Below are positions 26,819-39,282 of a DNA stretch of 64,000 nucleotides, in pieces; position 1 is the stretch's first letter, and each line of letters opens with the position of its first letter. Location: positions 248,001 through 312,000 of the forward strand of contig JAQGEQ010000043.1 in NCBI GenBank assembly GCA_034620365.1. The letters run 5' to 3'. The position numbers were made by a program, and so were the translations under genes. The notes under the pieces are model-generated. The model had not been told where the DNA came from. It was given only the letters and a program-made list of their open reading frames with translations, and ran no database searches. This DNA comes from Pegea sp. RAD2-039. Lineage: Eukaryota; Chordata; Thaliacea; Salpida; Salpidae.

Positions 26819-27021
26819 TTTTTTTTTCTTTCTTATATTATTAACATTCCATGTAATTCTTCACTGTTATATGCTTTGAGTGATATCGAAATACCATGTG
26901 TTACATCTTTTACTTTCTATATTTTCGGCTAAACAGACGTTATTTGTGAGAATGTGTGCTAGCGAGAGGTTCTCTTTTCAGGTACCCTACTTCGTATTTA
27001 TTGAAATATATAAATAAATAA

Positions 27022-27333
27022 CTGATCTGAATGGTATGTTTTTCAGTTTTGGAGATAATTGAAGTCAGGGAAACTGGTTTGTAGTTAAGTATAGTGTTTC
27101 TGGCACCCTTTTTTGAGTAGGAGTAGTGAGAGCTTTCTTCGAAATTGGTTAACTCTACCTCGTCTTATAATGATGTTAAAAAGTAGCGATAAAGGTAGAA
27201 ATAGAGAAAAACAAAGTTATGTTTTTAAATCAAAGAAACGGATCTGATAGTGGGTATTGGAAACTGATGATTTTGAAAAAGAACTAGCGTTAGTTATCAT
27301 ATCGACCGTTATGTCAAGATCTATCATCAAATA
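27022..27333 (-). mobile_element. Inverted CR1 fragment, short version
   Basis: Homologous to the start of the inverted fragment 11185-11960 of spacer A and truncated here at about 27333. It abuts the tail of the plus-strand CR1, so the inverted piece predates the duplication and the long element was inserted at its edge. Confidence 0.65.
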
Positions 27334-27505
27334 GATTATGAATACAACCACCGAAAAATTAAATTGTTAAAATGTTTTTCAATATTCGAAATAAAAAGTT
27401 GTCCTGCAATTGCTTTGCAAAATTAAAGTTTACTTTTAGTACTTATCAATGAGATGAACTCAAATATTATCACGTTTAAATATATCAAGAGTTTGTATGA
27501 CCATT

Positions 27506-27515
27506 ATTACGTAAC
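27506..27515 (+). promoter_or_regulatory. Conserved PAR-bZIP-like site upstream of gene C
   Basis: ATTACGTAAC, 96 bp before the predicted ATG, in the same context as the site upstream of gene B although nearby bases differ. Confidence 0.4.
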
Positions 27516-27610
27516 AATTAATTTCGCATTTTATAATTATGTCACTCTAAATAAATTGTATGTTTGAAATTATGCAGAGACTTAATCTACAAAATAGATG
27601 TTAGACAAGA

Positions 27611-30600
27611 ATGTGTTCTTCCTGCGTTTTTGCTGGAGTAACATGGGCGGCCATCATTTGTGAGTACCTTATAATATTTTCTGCATGATGTTTTAATAAA
27701 TTGTTTAAAGAGAGTAAAAACTTTGTATGAATAATAAAGTCAAGTTTTGACTGATAGAATAACACTTTATAATATTTGGAATAACATTTTACACCTCAAT
27801 TTATAAAGTATGTGGCATTCCTCCTGAAATAAGAAATGGATCTTATTCCGGACCTTCTAAAGCAGTTTCAGGATCAATCTACAATTATTCTTGTAATAAA
27901 GGATTTATTGCATTTGGAGAATTTAAAAGCAATCTACAGGTGGAATGTTTATCAAATGGCAGTTTTTCACTAGATAGTGATCATCTTGCAGTATGTCTAC
28001 CAGGTAAAGAATTTGTAGAAATTTAACAAAATGTAAGAAGCATCAAATAGATACAATACTAATTCAAATTTTGATTTAAAATGAAGAATTTTGAAAATGA
28101 TAAGGAAAAGATTAACAAATTAAATTTTCGAACTAAATTACTTTATTTAAAAATAAGTTTTTTTTCTAAACAATGTTTTCAGTTATTTAAAACAGTTCAA
28201 AAACAAATGTTACTTTTAACAATTATTTGATAATATACGGTAATATAAAAAAAACATCAAATTGATTACTATTAAGCTTAAAAAGTAAAGTTTCATTTAT
28301 TCCTAAGATAATTGATTAAAACTCAAACTAGTATGAAAATAAGGACTAAAACTTTCCATTGTTTATCCTAATTTCCTATGAAAATTCAGGCTGTGATCGT
28401 CCACCGTCGCTTAAAAATGGAAACTTTTCAATTTCCTATGCAGTTTTTGAGACAATGTATTTATCTGGCACAATGGTAGAATATACTTGTGATAGTGGGT
28501 ATGCATTGTATCCTAAAGAAAACAGCACGCTTTCTTGCAATAGTTCAGGAGAATGGAAAGGTATAGTTGGAAACTGTTATCCAAGTAAGTTATAAATATA
28601 TTGCTACAATATGTATAACAGTTATTCATTAGTTTGCAGTCCAGCACCTGATCTAGATAATGGTTTTAAAAATATTACGAATCAAATCGTAATTAATGAT
28701 ACATTGACACTTGAATTAGAAGTCATATACTCATGTGACTTAAGCAGCGTAATGGTTTCGGAAGATAAAAATAATTGGACTTGCTTATCTCCTGGCTCGT
28801 GGTCTAACACAGCTTTACCTAAATGTTTAAAAGGTAGTAGTTATTTCTAGTAGTTATGATTAGTGAATTTTTGTATATAAACAATTTCCATTAAACATTC
28901 TAAAAATAACCTTTTTATTTAAAAATTTGAATAAAAAGATTAGGAACAATTTTCGTATAATTCTTGTATATCCATTAAACACTTCAAAAATAAATTGGTT
29001 ATTTAGCTACTATTCTCTTTTCTTAAAGAGTGTACTTCAATTTACAACATTCCAAATGGAAAACTTGTTCCGATATATGAGCCAGTTGTTGGTAGATATG
29101 TATCTGGAACAATTGTTGAATACGTTTGTAATGAGCATTATCTTAAAAAAGAAGGAGATACTTATACAAAAGCTTGTCAGGAAGATGGTACTTGGAATTC
29201 TACTGCTCTTCCTCGTTGTATTCTTGGTAAGTTAGCTTGTTTGTTTTCAAGTTTTAAGTTACTCAATCATAAATTTTTCAGTAAAAGTCATTAAAATTTT
29301 AGTAAATTGTTTTTAGTTGCATCTATTTCTTTAGTAGTTTAAATCTTTTGCAGAATTCTCAGATGCTATGAAATGTAATGCTTCTTTTACATTTCAACTA
29401 ACGTCAACGAAGTCAAGCTTTACCGAAAGTAGAAAACTTTGTCAATTAATGGGTGGTGATTTGATTCATCAAACATTAGGATTTCATGAAGTTGGTTCAA
29501 CTTATTTTAGGTAAATGTTAGTTGCTTGGCAATTCTTTCAAAGCTTGTTTAGTTTGACGTTCTTAGTAATAGAAATAACTAGAAAGAATTATTCGATTAA
29601 CTTTATAATAAAAGGTGTTTCAGTTAGCTTTTTCACCTAAACAAATCGTTTGTAGTTTAGTACAATTATTTTTGTAATTATTTGAACTAAATTAATAGTT
29701 AAGAAAGAAAATCAAACTTGGTTCTGTGGATAAGCTGTTTTAGCTTAAGCTATTTGTAGCATATGTACTTAACAGAAATATATTTCTAAACATTAGTAAT
29801 TTTTAATTAAATTCAAAGTTGTAAAGTTTTGTTTTAGTGATATCAATGAATATTCAAAACTAGACGAAGGCTCAGAGACCCAGTTCTATATCGGAATCAC
29901 TGATTTGAAATATCAAGGAGACTTTAGATTTATTGATGATACAAAATGGGATTACAATAATTCAGATATACCTCAACTGTTAAAATGGACGAGTGGTGAG
30001 CCTAATAATGAGAATGGAAATGAACGTTGCGTTGAAATCCGAGGTGTTAATACGTTGAATGACCGAAAGTGTACAAGAGAATACTTTGGGCTTTGTGAAA
30101 TCAAAACAATTACTTGTGTCTCTGAAACTATTCCAACAAGTTGTGAGGCAGCACCTGATGTTAATAATTCAACTATCAGTATTGCTTATACTAATTTGGA
30201 AAACGACTTCATTAGTTCAGAAGCAAGTTTGACTTACATTTGTGATGGTGATCTGTTGTTTGTTTCGCCTGACAAATCAAAGTGGAACTGCAGTGAAAAA
30301 ATAAACTCTTCTATCTATACAACGCCGCAATGTGTAACTAGTCAGTTGTATTTATGTACTTATATAATTAGTTTGATAAATGGTTAAATAAACTTATCTG
30401 TAAAAATACATTTTAAATGTTTAAATAACTCTAATATCAAGAAACTGAAGAATTATCTAGAGTATTGGCAGTATTAAGTTTCAATAGAATCCTCATATCA
30501 GTTTTTTTCATTTCAATTCTCTCATTAATAACTGAGTATTGAAATACATTTTAAAATTGTCTGATGCTTAATTTCAAATGTTAGATTTTGTCTTTTTGCA

Positions 30601-33600
30601 TTCTAATAATTATAAAAGTAGTTAAGTCTTTTTTGGGATAACATTTATAAATAGATCTATTTATAAATAGATTGTGGTCCGGCACCTGATCTTGAAAATG
30701 GAAGCAAATTTATAGTCGACAGCATTATCGTAAATGATTCATTTAGCCTGGAATTGAAAGTGAATTATACATGTGACAGTGATTTTTTCCTTTTTCCACA
30801 CGATTATTCACAATGGAGCTGTCTTCAGGGAGGAAAATGGTCGTACTCATTACAACCTCACTGTTTAAATAGTATGATATAAATTTTGCAAAAGTAGTGC
30901 TTTACTCTTAGATTGATTTTGAAATAAAATTTTTAAACTTTTATATGACTCAATCATAAATGTATTTTAGTCTCATCTAACATTACTTCAATGAACTGTA
31001 ATTTTGAAACTGAATTTTGCAACTGGATAAGTGAAGTTGAAAATGAGTGGATTTTGAAAAATGGTACGCTTTTAATTGTTTAAATCCAATATTTAGTACT
31101 TCCAAAGTTAATAGATTAAAAACTGATTATAGAAACTTATCAACTACGTGCTGCATCTGCTGGGTATAACTCAGGAAAATATTCTGAGATTGAAGTGGAC
31201 AGTATATCTTACAATTTAAGTGCTAGTCCAGTGCTAATAGGGCATCATATTGTTGAAATAAAGACTGAAACAAATACTTTTACTGAAAGAATATTTAATG
31301 TTTTCGGAAATGCAGAAGAGGTTCAAATTAATTTTGCTCATTAAAATTATCTAAAGCTTTTTTCAACTATTTCCTAGTTTGACTTAAAGCAAAAGTTTGC
31401 TTTATAATTAGATTTTCAAATAATGCTTGAAGTATAAGTTCACTTTTCTTTACCAAAAGGTCGACAATATGCTTTCATATTTGATGAATGATGTCAGCTA
31501 TGGATCTATTTTGTTGATAGCTATTAAAGACACAACTTTAAATGAACGCCTTTCTTCATCCAGTTTATACGTGGAACAATTTACTGCATTAGGAGCAGGA
31601 GATACGGAAGAATGCCCACTTTTTCCTGGTAAATTTATGCGTTTTAACAAATAAAATAAATAGTAGGTTTTAAGTCTTAACCCTATTTGTAACGAGTTAT
31701 ATAAATTTTTAAGGTATAACATCAACACTAATTGTTGTATTTCTAACTAGTTTTGATTATGTCTCTTAGAATTTAGATCAAGCTGGGCGATGATAACGAT
31801 GAAGGTTCGGAATAAAACTGAAATACCCGACTGGTTTGTTTGCAATTATGCCACGAATAAATCTGTTGAAGTTTCTACAAATGCCTATAAAAGTAAAAAA
31901 AAGATAATATTGATATTTATCAAATTATATAATTGAATATTTGTCATTTAGATCGCTATATGCTTTTTGATGAGGCAAAATCAAGTTCAAAAATATCTTC
32001 ACGACTAGCTTCAATTCAACTTTTACCTCCATCCACAGAATATTGTATTTGTATGCAATTCAAATATAAATCATTTGGATTAAGCGTTGCAAAGTTGTCT
32101 TTTACTGCTAAAAGCATAAGCACTGGAAATGAAGAAAATGTAAATCAAATTCAAAATTTAAAAAATAATATTTAAGTGATTTTGGGCAGATATGGTCAAA
32201 TACAAGAGTATCAGCTGGTACTTGGTTACAAGACAAGGTTTTTTATATGAACACACGTGAAACATATCAATTAGCATTTACAGTTGATCGCTCAGAAGAA
32301 TCATTCACTGATGTTTCTGTTGATGATATTTTCTTCAGCAAAATTAATGCTGAAAACTGTGGTAATTACAATTTTACAGTTTTAAACAATAAAACATAAT
32401 CTGTTAATTTTGCTACTAAGGTGTTTCTTATGTTTTAATAATTATTAAATTTTAAATAATCATGTTTTGTTCACATACTAAATAAAATTGTATAAGACTT
32501 CGCTTAAAACACTTAAAGTAAATTTTGTCTTGGTACACATGAGCAACGAGCTGCTGCAAATTAATAAGCTAAAACGTCTTAGAAAATAGTTTTATTTTTC
32601 GTTATAAACTAAAAATTATTGCAAAAATATAAAAATTATTTAAAAAATACTTGTTTTCATTTGATTATCTATAAAAAGTCTAAGTAAATATTGATTTAGT
32701 GATTAATCAGTTATAAATAAATTTTACTTTTGTCAACTAGAATGCCCTTGGCTCTATAATACTGCAAATGGAAAAATTGTTCCAAGAACAGAACTTGAAG
32801 ATGGAAGATATTTGCTTGGAACAATTATTGATTATGTGTGTGATGAGTTTTATGTTGAAGCTGAAGGGGATAATTTTACATTAGCTTGTCAAGATGATGG
32901 TACTTGGAATTCTACTGTTGTTCCTCGTTGTGTTTTAGGTATTTTCTGAATAAGAGTGTTTTTTTCAAAAATTTTAATTTTCTCAACAGTTTTACTAATT
33001 TTAATTTTTATACATTCATATTTAAAATATGAAACTTCTAATCAGCAAGTTTTTTTGATAAGCACACTCCTAGTTGTAAACTTAAATCACCTATATCAAA
33101 AAATCAGAAGCCTAACTTCTCAAACAAAAGGCTATAAGAATTGATAAGTAAAATGTATTATCTGTTGTTGTTTATATTATCAAAAAAACATTTAATATTT
33201 GCTATAAAAATTTTTTTGTTTATGCTTACATCCACTAAACAGTGTTAATATTTAGAAAATTTAGTAGACAGTTTTACTTCAGTAATATTAATTACACTTG
33301 AACCACAGCAGGTTAAGGTAATAGAAAATAATACAGCGATAGAATGAACTGTATTTCAAAATGTCTTAATCAAAAATACTGTTTAGAATTAATATATTTT
33401 GTAAATAAAGTCGCTTATAAGATTACGCGCCTGTAGTAAAAAAGGTTCACTTGCTAACTGACAATTGGTAATAAGCTATATAAAGTGATTTAAAGCCTAA
33501 AATACTTAAAAATTCATATTGGAAATTAGAGTAAGAATATTTGTGTAATATCTATTCGATTACTCTGCTTTAATATGCAGCAAACTGCAACTAACTTTTT

Positions 33601-34703
33601 TTTCAGACAATAAACATCATTAAATTTTAGTTTAAATTTTACAAAATAGAATTTCAAGATATACTAAAAACAGAAAGTGCAAACTTTATTATTAGGAAGT
33701 TTATTTCTTTTAAATTAAAGATTTTCATATTATTAAGTGATTACTTTTATTTATAGGCCAATGAGATTTTCTTTAAATTCTACTCAAGTTGTTTTTAGAG
33801 TAATTGAGCCTTATCATTAACAGAGTATTGGAGTGCTTGCATCACTGCAATAATTTAGCACTTTTACAGTGAACATCATCAGATTTCTAGATTTTACAAA
33901 CTTTTCTTCTTCACAGAGTGGTCTGATAGCAGAAAATGTAACGTCTCATATGAGTTTTTTGCTACACCAACTAAAGACAACTTTACGAATTCACAAACTT
34001 ATTGTCACTCATTAGGAGGAGATATAATTCATCAAACATTAGGATATACTGATGTTGGCTCAGCTTATTTCGAGTAAATAAATTATTTTTATTGTGCTTT
34101 CATTTTTTGTCGTAATGAATCTGTTTACTAACATTATTTCGCGATAAGACTGTAATTATAACCAAATTTTTCAAGCACTAAACATATATTTATCATCGTT
34201 TTGTTAGCTTTGAGCTATATATATTAGTTATCACTTTAATGTGGTTTGCCTTTTTAATTTAATATTTACCAGCATTAATAGATTTAATCTTTGTATTTTC
34301 TAGTAACTGATAGCTTTTAAGCTAAATTATCGCTTATGAAGTTATATGACTTTATATGTTTTCGAAAGCCAGGTCAAAATTGATTTCTTTTTGTGTTTTT
34401 AGTGAAATACAAACTTTAATAGACGACCTGTCTTCTGAAAGGGATACTTTTAATCCGCTAATTGGACTGACTGATATTGTTGAAGAAGGAACATTTACTT
34501 TTATCGACTATACTGTGTTTGATTATAATAACCCAAAAACCTCTCGGCTTTATTCTTGGATGAGACGAGAGCCTAATAATTACTTGAATGCAGAAGATTG
34601 TGTTCATCTCCTTAAAACTTCAGGTGTATATTCACTGAATGATGTTGATTGCTCGGCACCAAATTATGCACTTTGCGAAGTCAAGAATATAACATGCTCT
34701 TAA
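27611..34703 (+). CDS. Lectin gene C: sushi / CTLD / MAM-ILEI secreted protein (complete)
   Basis: Seventeen exons, 3288 nt (1095 residues), all junction phases consistent: 27611-27659 signal peptide; 27809-28003, 28390-28584, 28633-28833, 29029-29226 CCP1-4; 29354-29510 and 29838-30340 CTLD1 plus CCP5; 30671-30871 CCP6; 30971-31063 MAM start (NCNFETEFCNW); 31133-31320, 31460-31628, 31770-31892 ILEI/GG domain; 31952-32139 and 32190-32361 MAM end; 32741-32938 CCP7; 33917-34073 and 34403-34703 CTLD2. Most donors are GT; CCP5 ends at ACTA|GTCAGT. CTLD1 has GEPNN and LNDRKC; CTLD2 has REPNN and LNDVDC, so both should bind Ca2+ and sugar. No transmembrane segment or GPI signal is seen. The ATG was chosen because its frame enters CCP1 in the right phase; an ATG 14 bases upstream does not. 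Ligand and role are unknown. Confidence 0.88.
30644..30667. promoter_or_regulatory. 24-bp palindrome at a 3' splice site (gene C)
   Basis: Identical to those at 4300 and 17473, three bases before the CCP6 exon at 30671. Confidence 0.6.
30971..32361 (+). other. MAM domain split by an inserted ILEI/FAM3 domain (gene C)
   Basis: The first MAM exon supplies cysteines 1 and 2 (NCNFETEFCNW). The MAM core resumes at 31952 (RYMLFDEAKSSSK, then YCICMQFKYKSFG) and ends with VDDIFFSKINAENC. Between them about 160 residues match the ILEI/PANDER fold of FAM3 proteins: LRAASAGYNSGKYSEIEV, GHHIVEIKTET, FNVFGNAEEV, YGSILLIAIKDTTLNE, IRSSWAMITMKV. The same arrangement is in gene A (4627-6016) and gene B (17800-19190). 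Confidence 0.75.
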
Positions 34704-35651
34704 TAGCTTCGATAATTAGTAAAATATTATTTTTCTAGAGCACGTGCGATAGTAATAAAGTTGTTTTGTCAAAAGATTTGAAAAATAAAAGAAAAGTTAA
34801 ATATTATTGAGCTTTATTGTTTTAAAAAAGTTAGTTGATTTCGAAAAAAAAGAATTACTTCCTACATGATAGTAGCTAGTTTAGATTCAATCGTAATAGG
34901 TTATTTTTCTGTTTCTATAATCAAAATTTTTTGAAAAGTTTGTAGTTTGAGCGAGATCTGGTAAAATAACTTTACTCAGATTTAATTCTGGGTCGAGCTT
35001 AACGCTTTTTCATCTTTTGTGTGACTACTGTTTAATTTTTACTTGGTCATTTGAGACAAATCGATAGGATACAACACACTGAAACTGTTTAGGAATCTGT
35101 TACAAATGATAACTTTTCTTGTCAAGTTGTTAATATTACAGAAGATTTCTCTTCTGCCAAAGATTTTTCTTTAAGTAGCCTGAATGGTAATCTCAAAGCA
35201 TAACTGATAATTTACAATTAATTAAAATGATTCTAAAACGGTAGATGCTCAACACTTTTTGCATCATCTTTCATACAGAATGGTATTTTCACCCATAAAA
35301 GCTTGTCATCAGCTTACTTACTACACAAATATCTTTAAATTGGTTATAACAGATAATTTCAATTTACTTTCCACTAAAAAAATATTCTTGATTGTGTTCT
35401 TTGTGATTAGAATTCATACCTGAGAGAAATTTCTTTGAACCCAACTAACTACTTAAAAAGTATTAAACTGCAAAGAAATTTTTATAATCAACCCTAAATG
35501 TTTAAGTTTTGTATATCAATGTATTTATTCGATTGATTTTGAAAATTTTTAAAGTTAACAAATTAAAAACTAAATACATCAATGATTTTATTGTGAAAAC
35601 TTTTAAATTGACTGGTTTAAACGAGTTTATATTTATTTTAGCATGACAAAA
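34704..35651. other. Convergent gap between lectin gene C and ALG3
   Basis: No gene is seen. It holds the lectin 3' UTR (AATAAA signals near 34755 and 34785) and the ALG3 3' flank. It is nearly identical to 8360-9307 of copy A. Confidence 0.6.
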
Positions 35652-38600
35652 TCATTTTGATTTGTTTGGCTCTTTGAAAGTCAGAGTTGAATCTGACCTC
35701 CAAAGACCGTATAGTAAACAAATATGACATGCATGCAGTAGCAGCGAGGTGAAAACAGTTGACGGATAAATGTTCCAACAAATTTCTATCAACCCAAATA
35801 CTAGCAACCTAAAATAACTTTATTAAGTAAAAATTATAACATCAATTTTATAAATAACTCACCTTGACGATGACGAATAATTGGTACACCATAACAAGTA
35901 CGGCAGTGTGTGATAATACCAGATATAAAACTGGTAGTGTAAAGATCGGCTGAAACACATTCCAATGAAATTACTTGTAAACAACACAGTTACTATATGT
36001 ATACAAAATTTCAGAAAAATAAAAGGAAATAATAATTAAACAAATATAATTTAAAAATAGCATCTATATTTTAACTTTTATGTTTTCTGCATTTATATGC
36101 AAAAAGGATATGATCGGTGTTGAGAATTCTTTTGGTGACCCAATTCTTCCAAAAATTAGCAAGTGCAAATAGTGAAGAAACATTTCTAGAAGATTATGTA
36201 AAAAAAAATTTTAAGTGTAAAAATTTGAGCTGTTTTTGAAATTTCAGTCATTTTCTAGTATATTATTTTATATTTACAATAATAGAAACTGTATTTGTTG
36301 AGTAACTTATTAATATATAATATTTCCATAATTTATTCTGAGATTAGTATTGAGAATTCATTTAATGAACAAGTTCTTGAACATCAATTTATTATTTTTA
36401 AAATATTTTATTTTTATTTACTTCCATAATTTCAAATAAAAATTTACCTTTTCCATTTATAAGCTGCAAAATACAGCAGAACTACTAAATGAAGAAATAG
36501 AAGGAGAATGTGAAAATTGACATTCAAGAACAACGACTCCGATAAAAATCTCCAATTAACTGTCCATTTAAAAGTGAATTTTCGACCAAAATTAAAAGCC
36601 CGAGTAAAATAACCCAATGAATTGTCGATCAAAAAAGGAATTGCCAGAACAATCTAAAATATTTTTTCAAATAATTGAAATATTTTGTTTATCTTTATAA
36701 AAGGACAATTAGAAAATGCAAATATACACAGTGCACGATTGATCAGTGAAATTAAACAAATTTTGAAATACAACTGAAGATACTTGGATAGCGGCACATA
36801 TTGTCAAAAGGAAAATTGTTTTTGAGATTCCAACCCCTTCAAGTAATATAACAAGCAATCCAGGCGCAAACAGCATCACATTCATCTTCACAGATACTGC
36901 TAAACTAAATAAGATAGATCCAATTAACCTGAAAAAGTAACCACTACTTATAAATCTAATAATATCTAAAACTAAAAATTATTTATTAGCTTATAAAGAT
37001 TACAAACTCTTTCTTTTCAATTTATTTTATCTATCATCTCTGCGTTGAAGACAAACCATATTCCTGGACCACCTTTGCACAGCAGAATAATGTTTAACAG
37101 CCAGCTTCAACTTCTTATCAATACTGTAAGACTCTTTGAGCTATTTTAAAGGTATACGTTTATCAAACATCAACTTGATTATAGTAAAGAGCAGTGTGCG
37201 ATGACTTATTCTACTACTGAGATCCACTATTCGATGACAAGGTCTGATGGCCCGAGGTTTGACATTAATATCAACAGATCAAAGGTTTTTATCAAGTTTT
37301 CAGATAGTTAAACAGCCCGCTCTCATTTGTTAGATTTTTTCTTGTTTGTACATCTCAAAACCATCATTTTAAGTTCCCTAATTCTTTTTCCTAATATTTT
37401 TATGTACCATCAGAACGCGTTTTCTAAATATCGCTGCTAGTTTATGTGATGTCGTTCTTTTATCCGCTTTAAGTTAATGAATGTGTGCGAGCTTTTTTGA
37501 GAGCTTCACAATATATTCGGTTGTCTCACCAAAAATAACAGCATCATCAACCAAACAAAAGTTGTGAGTCGTTTCATCTAATGACACCTCTTAAAGCCTT
37601 AAATCGACATTGCATCTTACAAGCTGGTCTGTAAACATAGAGTAGAAAGTGACCAGGAACAACTCTAAGGAACACCCTTTTTAATGATCTGAATATTAGA
37701 ATTAGAATTGCAACCAAATGTTGTGTGTTCGTCTGATAACGTGAACATCACTGTGATTTGTGTCATCAGCGACACTGATTTAAATCCCATGCAAATCAAA
37801 CAAAAATTAATTAATTAACAAAAGCATTAGCACTCTGACTAATAACACTTTTCGACTAACAGCAATAAGCCAAAAATAAAATAGAAAAAATGTTGCACTT
37901 GGAGATAAAGAGAGCTTTAGAAACACACAACTTCACACAGCAAAGAGTTTGTTCTAATAGCTTCTCTAAAAATGTAATGAGTGGCTAAATCAATTTCTAT
38001 AAAAAAACGTTTAATACTTATATATACTGACCACTTTCTATCCATAAAGCAATTTACAGATCCATACAATAGTATCATAGCCACTGGGTCATTAAATAGT
38101 CTTAATAGAAATATTGAATGAATGCGGTATGATGCACAGCATATAAAAAACAGGACATAGGGAGGACACTGAAAACATAATAAATTAAATAAACATTTTT
38201 AACTTTTTTAGGTTGATATTTTTAAAATAGATTGAATCAGTATTAATTGGGTAAAGATAGAACTTGATTTATTTATAAGACATTAACAAAAATGGATTAC
38301 TAAAATTTCACTTACAAAAAGTAATAACTAAATATGATGATAACATAACATTAATTCAACCATAAAAAAGATTTATGAGATCAATTAAAAAAAGGGAAAA
38401 TAAAAATGGTTTTGATCATTAGTCTTATAAAATAGTTTTAAGAAATCTCACCTTACAAGTTTTATGATAAATTCTGATAACTAGAAACAAATTAATGGCA
38501 TAAAAGCACATGAAGATATATTGAGCAAATCTGATATCATTACCACTATCAGTTATGTGATGCAGCAGGGAAAATATGTATACAAACCCTGAAGAAAAGC

Positions 38601-39107
38601 AATCTTATGTAGTAAAAAAAGTTATAATAACTTCTCTAATATAATTACATAAATAATTATACTGAAAAAATTTAAACTATATTTATAATAACAATAGCCT
38701 CACCCAAAAAAATTACCTGAAATTCTATATTTGTTATAAAATACTTAATATAAAATAATTGAGGATAATAACCTGCAGGGTATACTAGTGGGCCAGTGTC
38801 TCCTTGAAGTTTCATATAATCAGTTGTACCATTCAAAAAACCAGAAACCTCTTGCATATAAGCTTTCCAATCAATTTCTGTGTCTAAATAATATTTAGTT
38901 ATTAGCTCTATTCTTATAAGCTACTTATTGCTTACATTTAACATTTTTAATTATAAAGATATTTTGGAGAAAATCGAAGTGCCATAACATTAATCCAAAA
39001 ATTAATGTGTTTTTGGTATCAAACAGCAAAGATAAGATCAAGTTGCTATATTTTTTCAAGATTCCACCAGAACCATTTCCTGGGGATAAGGATAAGCCTC
39101 CAGTCAT
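35652..39107 (-). CDS. ALG3: ALG3, dolichyl-P-Man:Man5GlcNAc2-PP-dolichol alpha-1,3-mannosyltransferase
   Basis: Adds the first lumenal mannose to the lipid-linked N-glycan precursor in the ER membrane. Nine exons (minus): 38936-39107, 38773-38883, 38452-38588, 38032-38168, 36784-36928, 36448-36653, 36112-36185, 35863-35998, 35652-35808. They total 1275 nt (424 residues, about the family length) with all phases consistent. Diagnostic stretches: [101 protein letters not shown]. Most of the protein is hydrophobic helices. The ATG at 39107 is preferred to the GTG at 39110. Intron 7 is AT-AC type. Exons 7-9 lie inside the last segmental-duplication copy. It sits 175 nt downstream of PNO1. Confidence 0.93.
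35999..36111 (-). other. U12-type AT-AC intron in ALG3
   Basis: The minus-strand donor is C|ATATCCTTTTT and the acceptor GTATAC|ATATAG, 113 nt apart. The AT-AC join gives [15 protein letters not shown] with correct phase and family match. No GT donor near the exon end does this. TTTTTCTGAAAT, with the branch A about 11 nt from the acceptor, resembles the U12 branch site. Confidence 0.85.
37050..37760 (-). mobile_element. Decayed reverse-transcriptase relic in ALG3 intron 4
   Basis: This part of the 1.1-kb intron is less AT-rich than its surroundings. The minus strand reads [20 protein letters not shown] followed by [12 protein letters not shown], resembling the catalytic [FY]xDD region of a LINE reverse transcriptase. 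Stops and frameshifts surround it. The clade cannot be assigned. Confidence 0.4.
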
Positions 39108-39165
39108 CACATATACGTTTTAATTCTAAATAATAAAACAAGAAAATTGACAAACAAATTTTATT
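39108..39165 (-). promoter_or_regulatory. PNO1-ALG3 intercistronic signals
   Basis: On the minus strand an AATAAA (39165-39160) follows PNO1. A pyrimidine-rich run ending TTGTTTTATTATTTAG (AG at 39127-39126) lies 18 nt before the ALG3 ATG. This is the expected layout of a poly(A) site followed by a spliced-leader acceptor. SL trans-splicing is known in Hydra; its use here is inferred. Confidence 0.55.
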
Positions 39166-39282
39166 AGCAAATAAACTATAGAAAGCACATTTCGATTCAT
39201 GATCATGCACAATTGTTCATATCTTAAATCAAAATATGAGAATTAAATTAATAAGAAATTAGTTTGCCAAAAAATCTTTCTT

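Larger units (their letters stand above)
22733..27021 (+). mobile_element. CR1-clade LINE, nearly full length, degenerate
   Basis: A two-ORF non-LTR retrotransposon: zinc-finger ORF1, then ORF2 with an APE-type endonuclease and reverse transcriptase (GVPQGSVLGPLLF; YADD), a 3' UTR and a short TAAATAAATAA tail at about 27011. Both ORFs contain stops and frameshifts, so it is inactive. CTGAT at both edges may be a short target duplication. CR1 placement rests on the RT motifs and the PHD-like ORF1. Confidence 0.85.
14170..27439 (+). repeat. Segmental duplication copy B
   Basis: Middle direct copy with lectin gene B and a spacer. Compared with copy A the spacer lacks roughly 390 bp and 1.1 kb (joins near 21900 and 21980), the second loss removing most of the duplicated ALG3 exons. 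It has gained a nearly full-length CR1 element (22733-27021). Confidence 0.85.
27440..36378 (+). repeat. Segmental duplication copy C
   Basis: Last direct copy, with lectin gene C and the start of the spacer. Homology to copy A stops at about 36378 (copy A about 10037). Beyond that point the sequence is the unique remainder of ALG3, so this is the copy that sits in the single-copy chromosomal context. Confidence 0.85.

Noticed and set aside
38717-38772. ALG3 exon 2 continuing as [14 protein letters not shown]
   Set aside because: This is intron read-through; splicing at GCAG|GTTATT joins in phase to [13 protein letters not shown], which matches the family.
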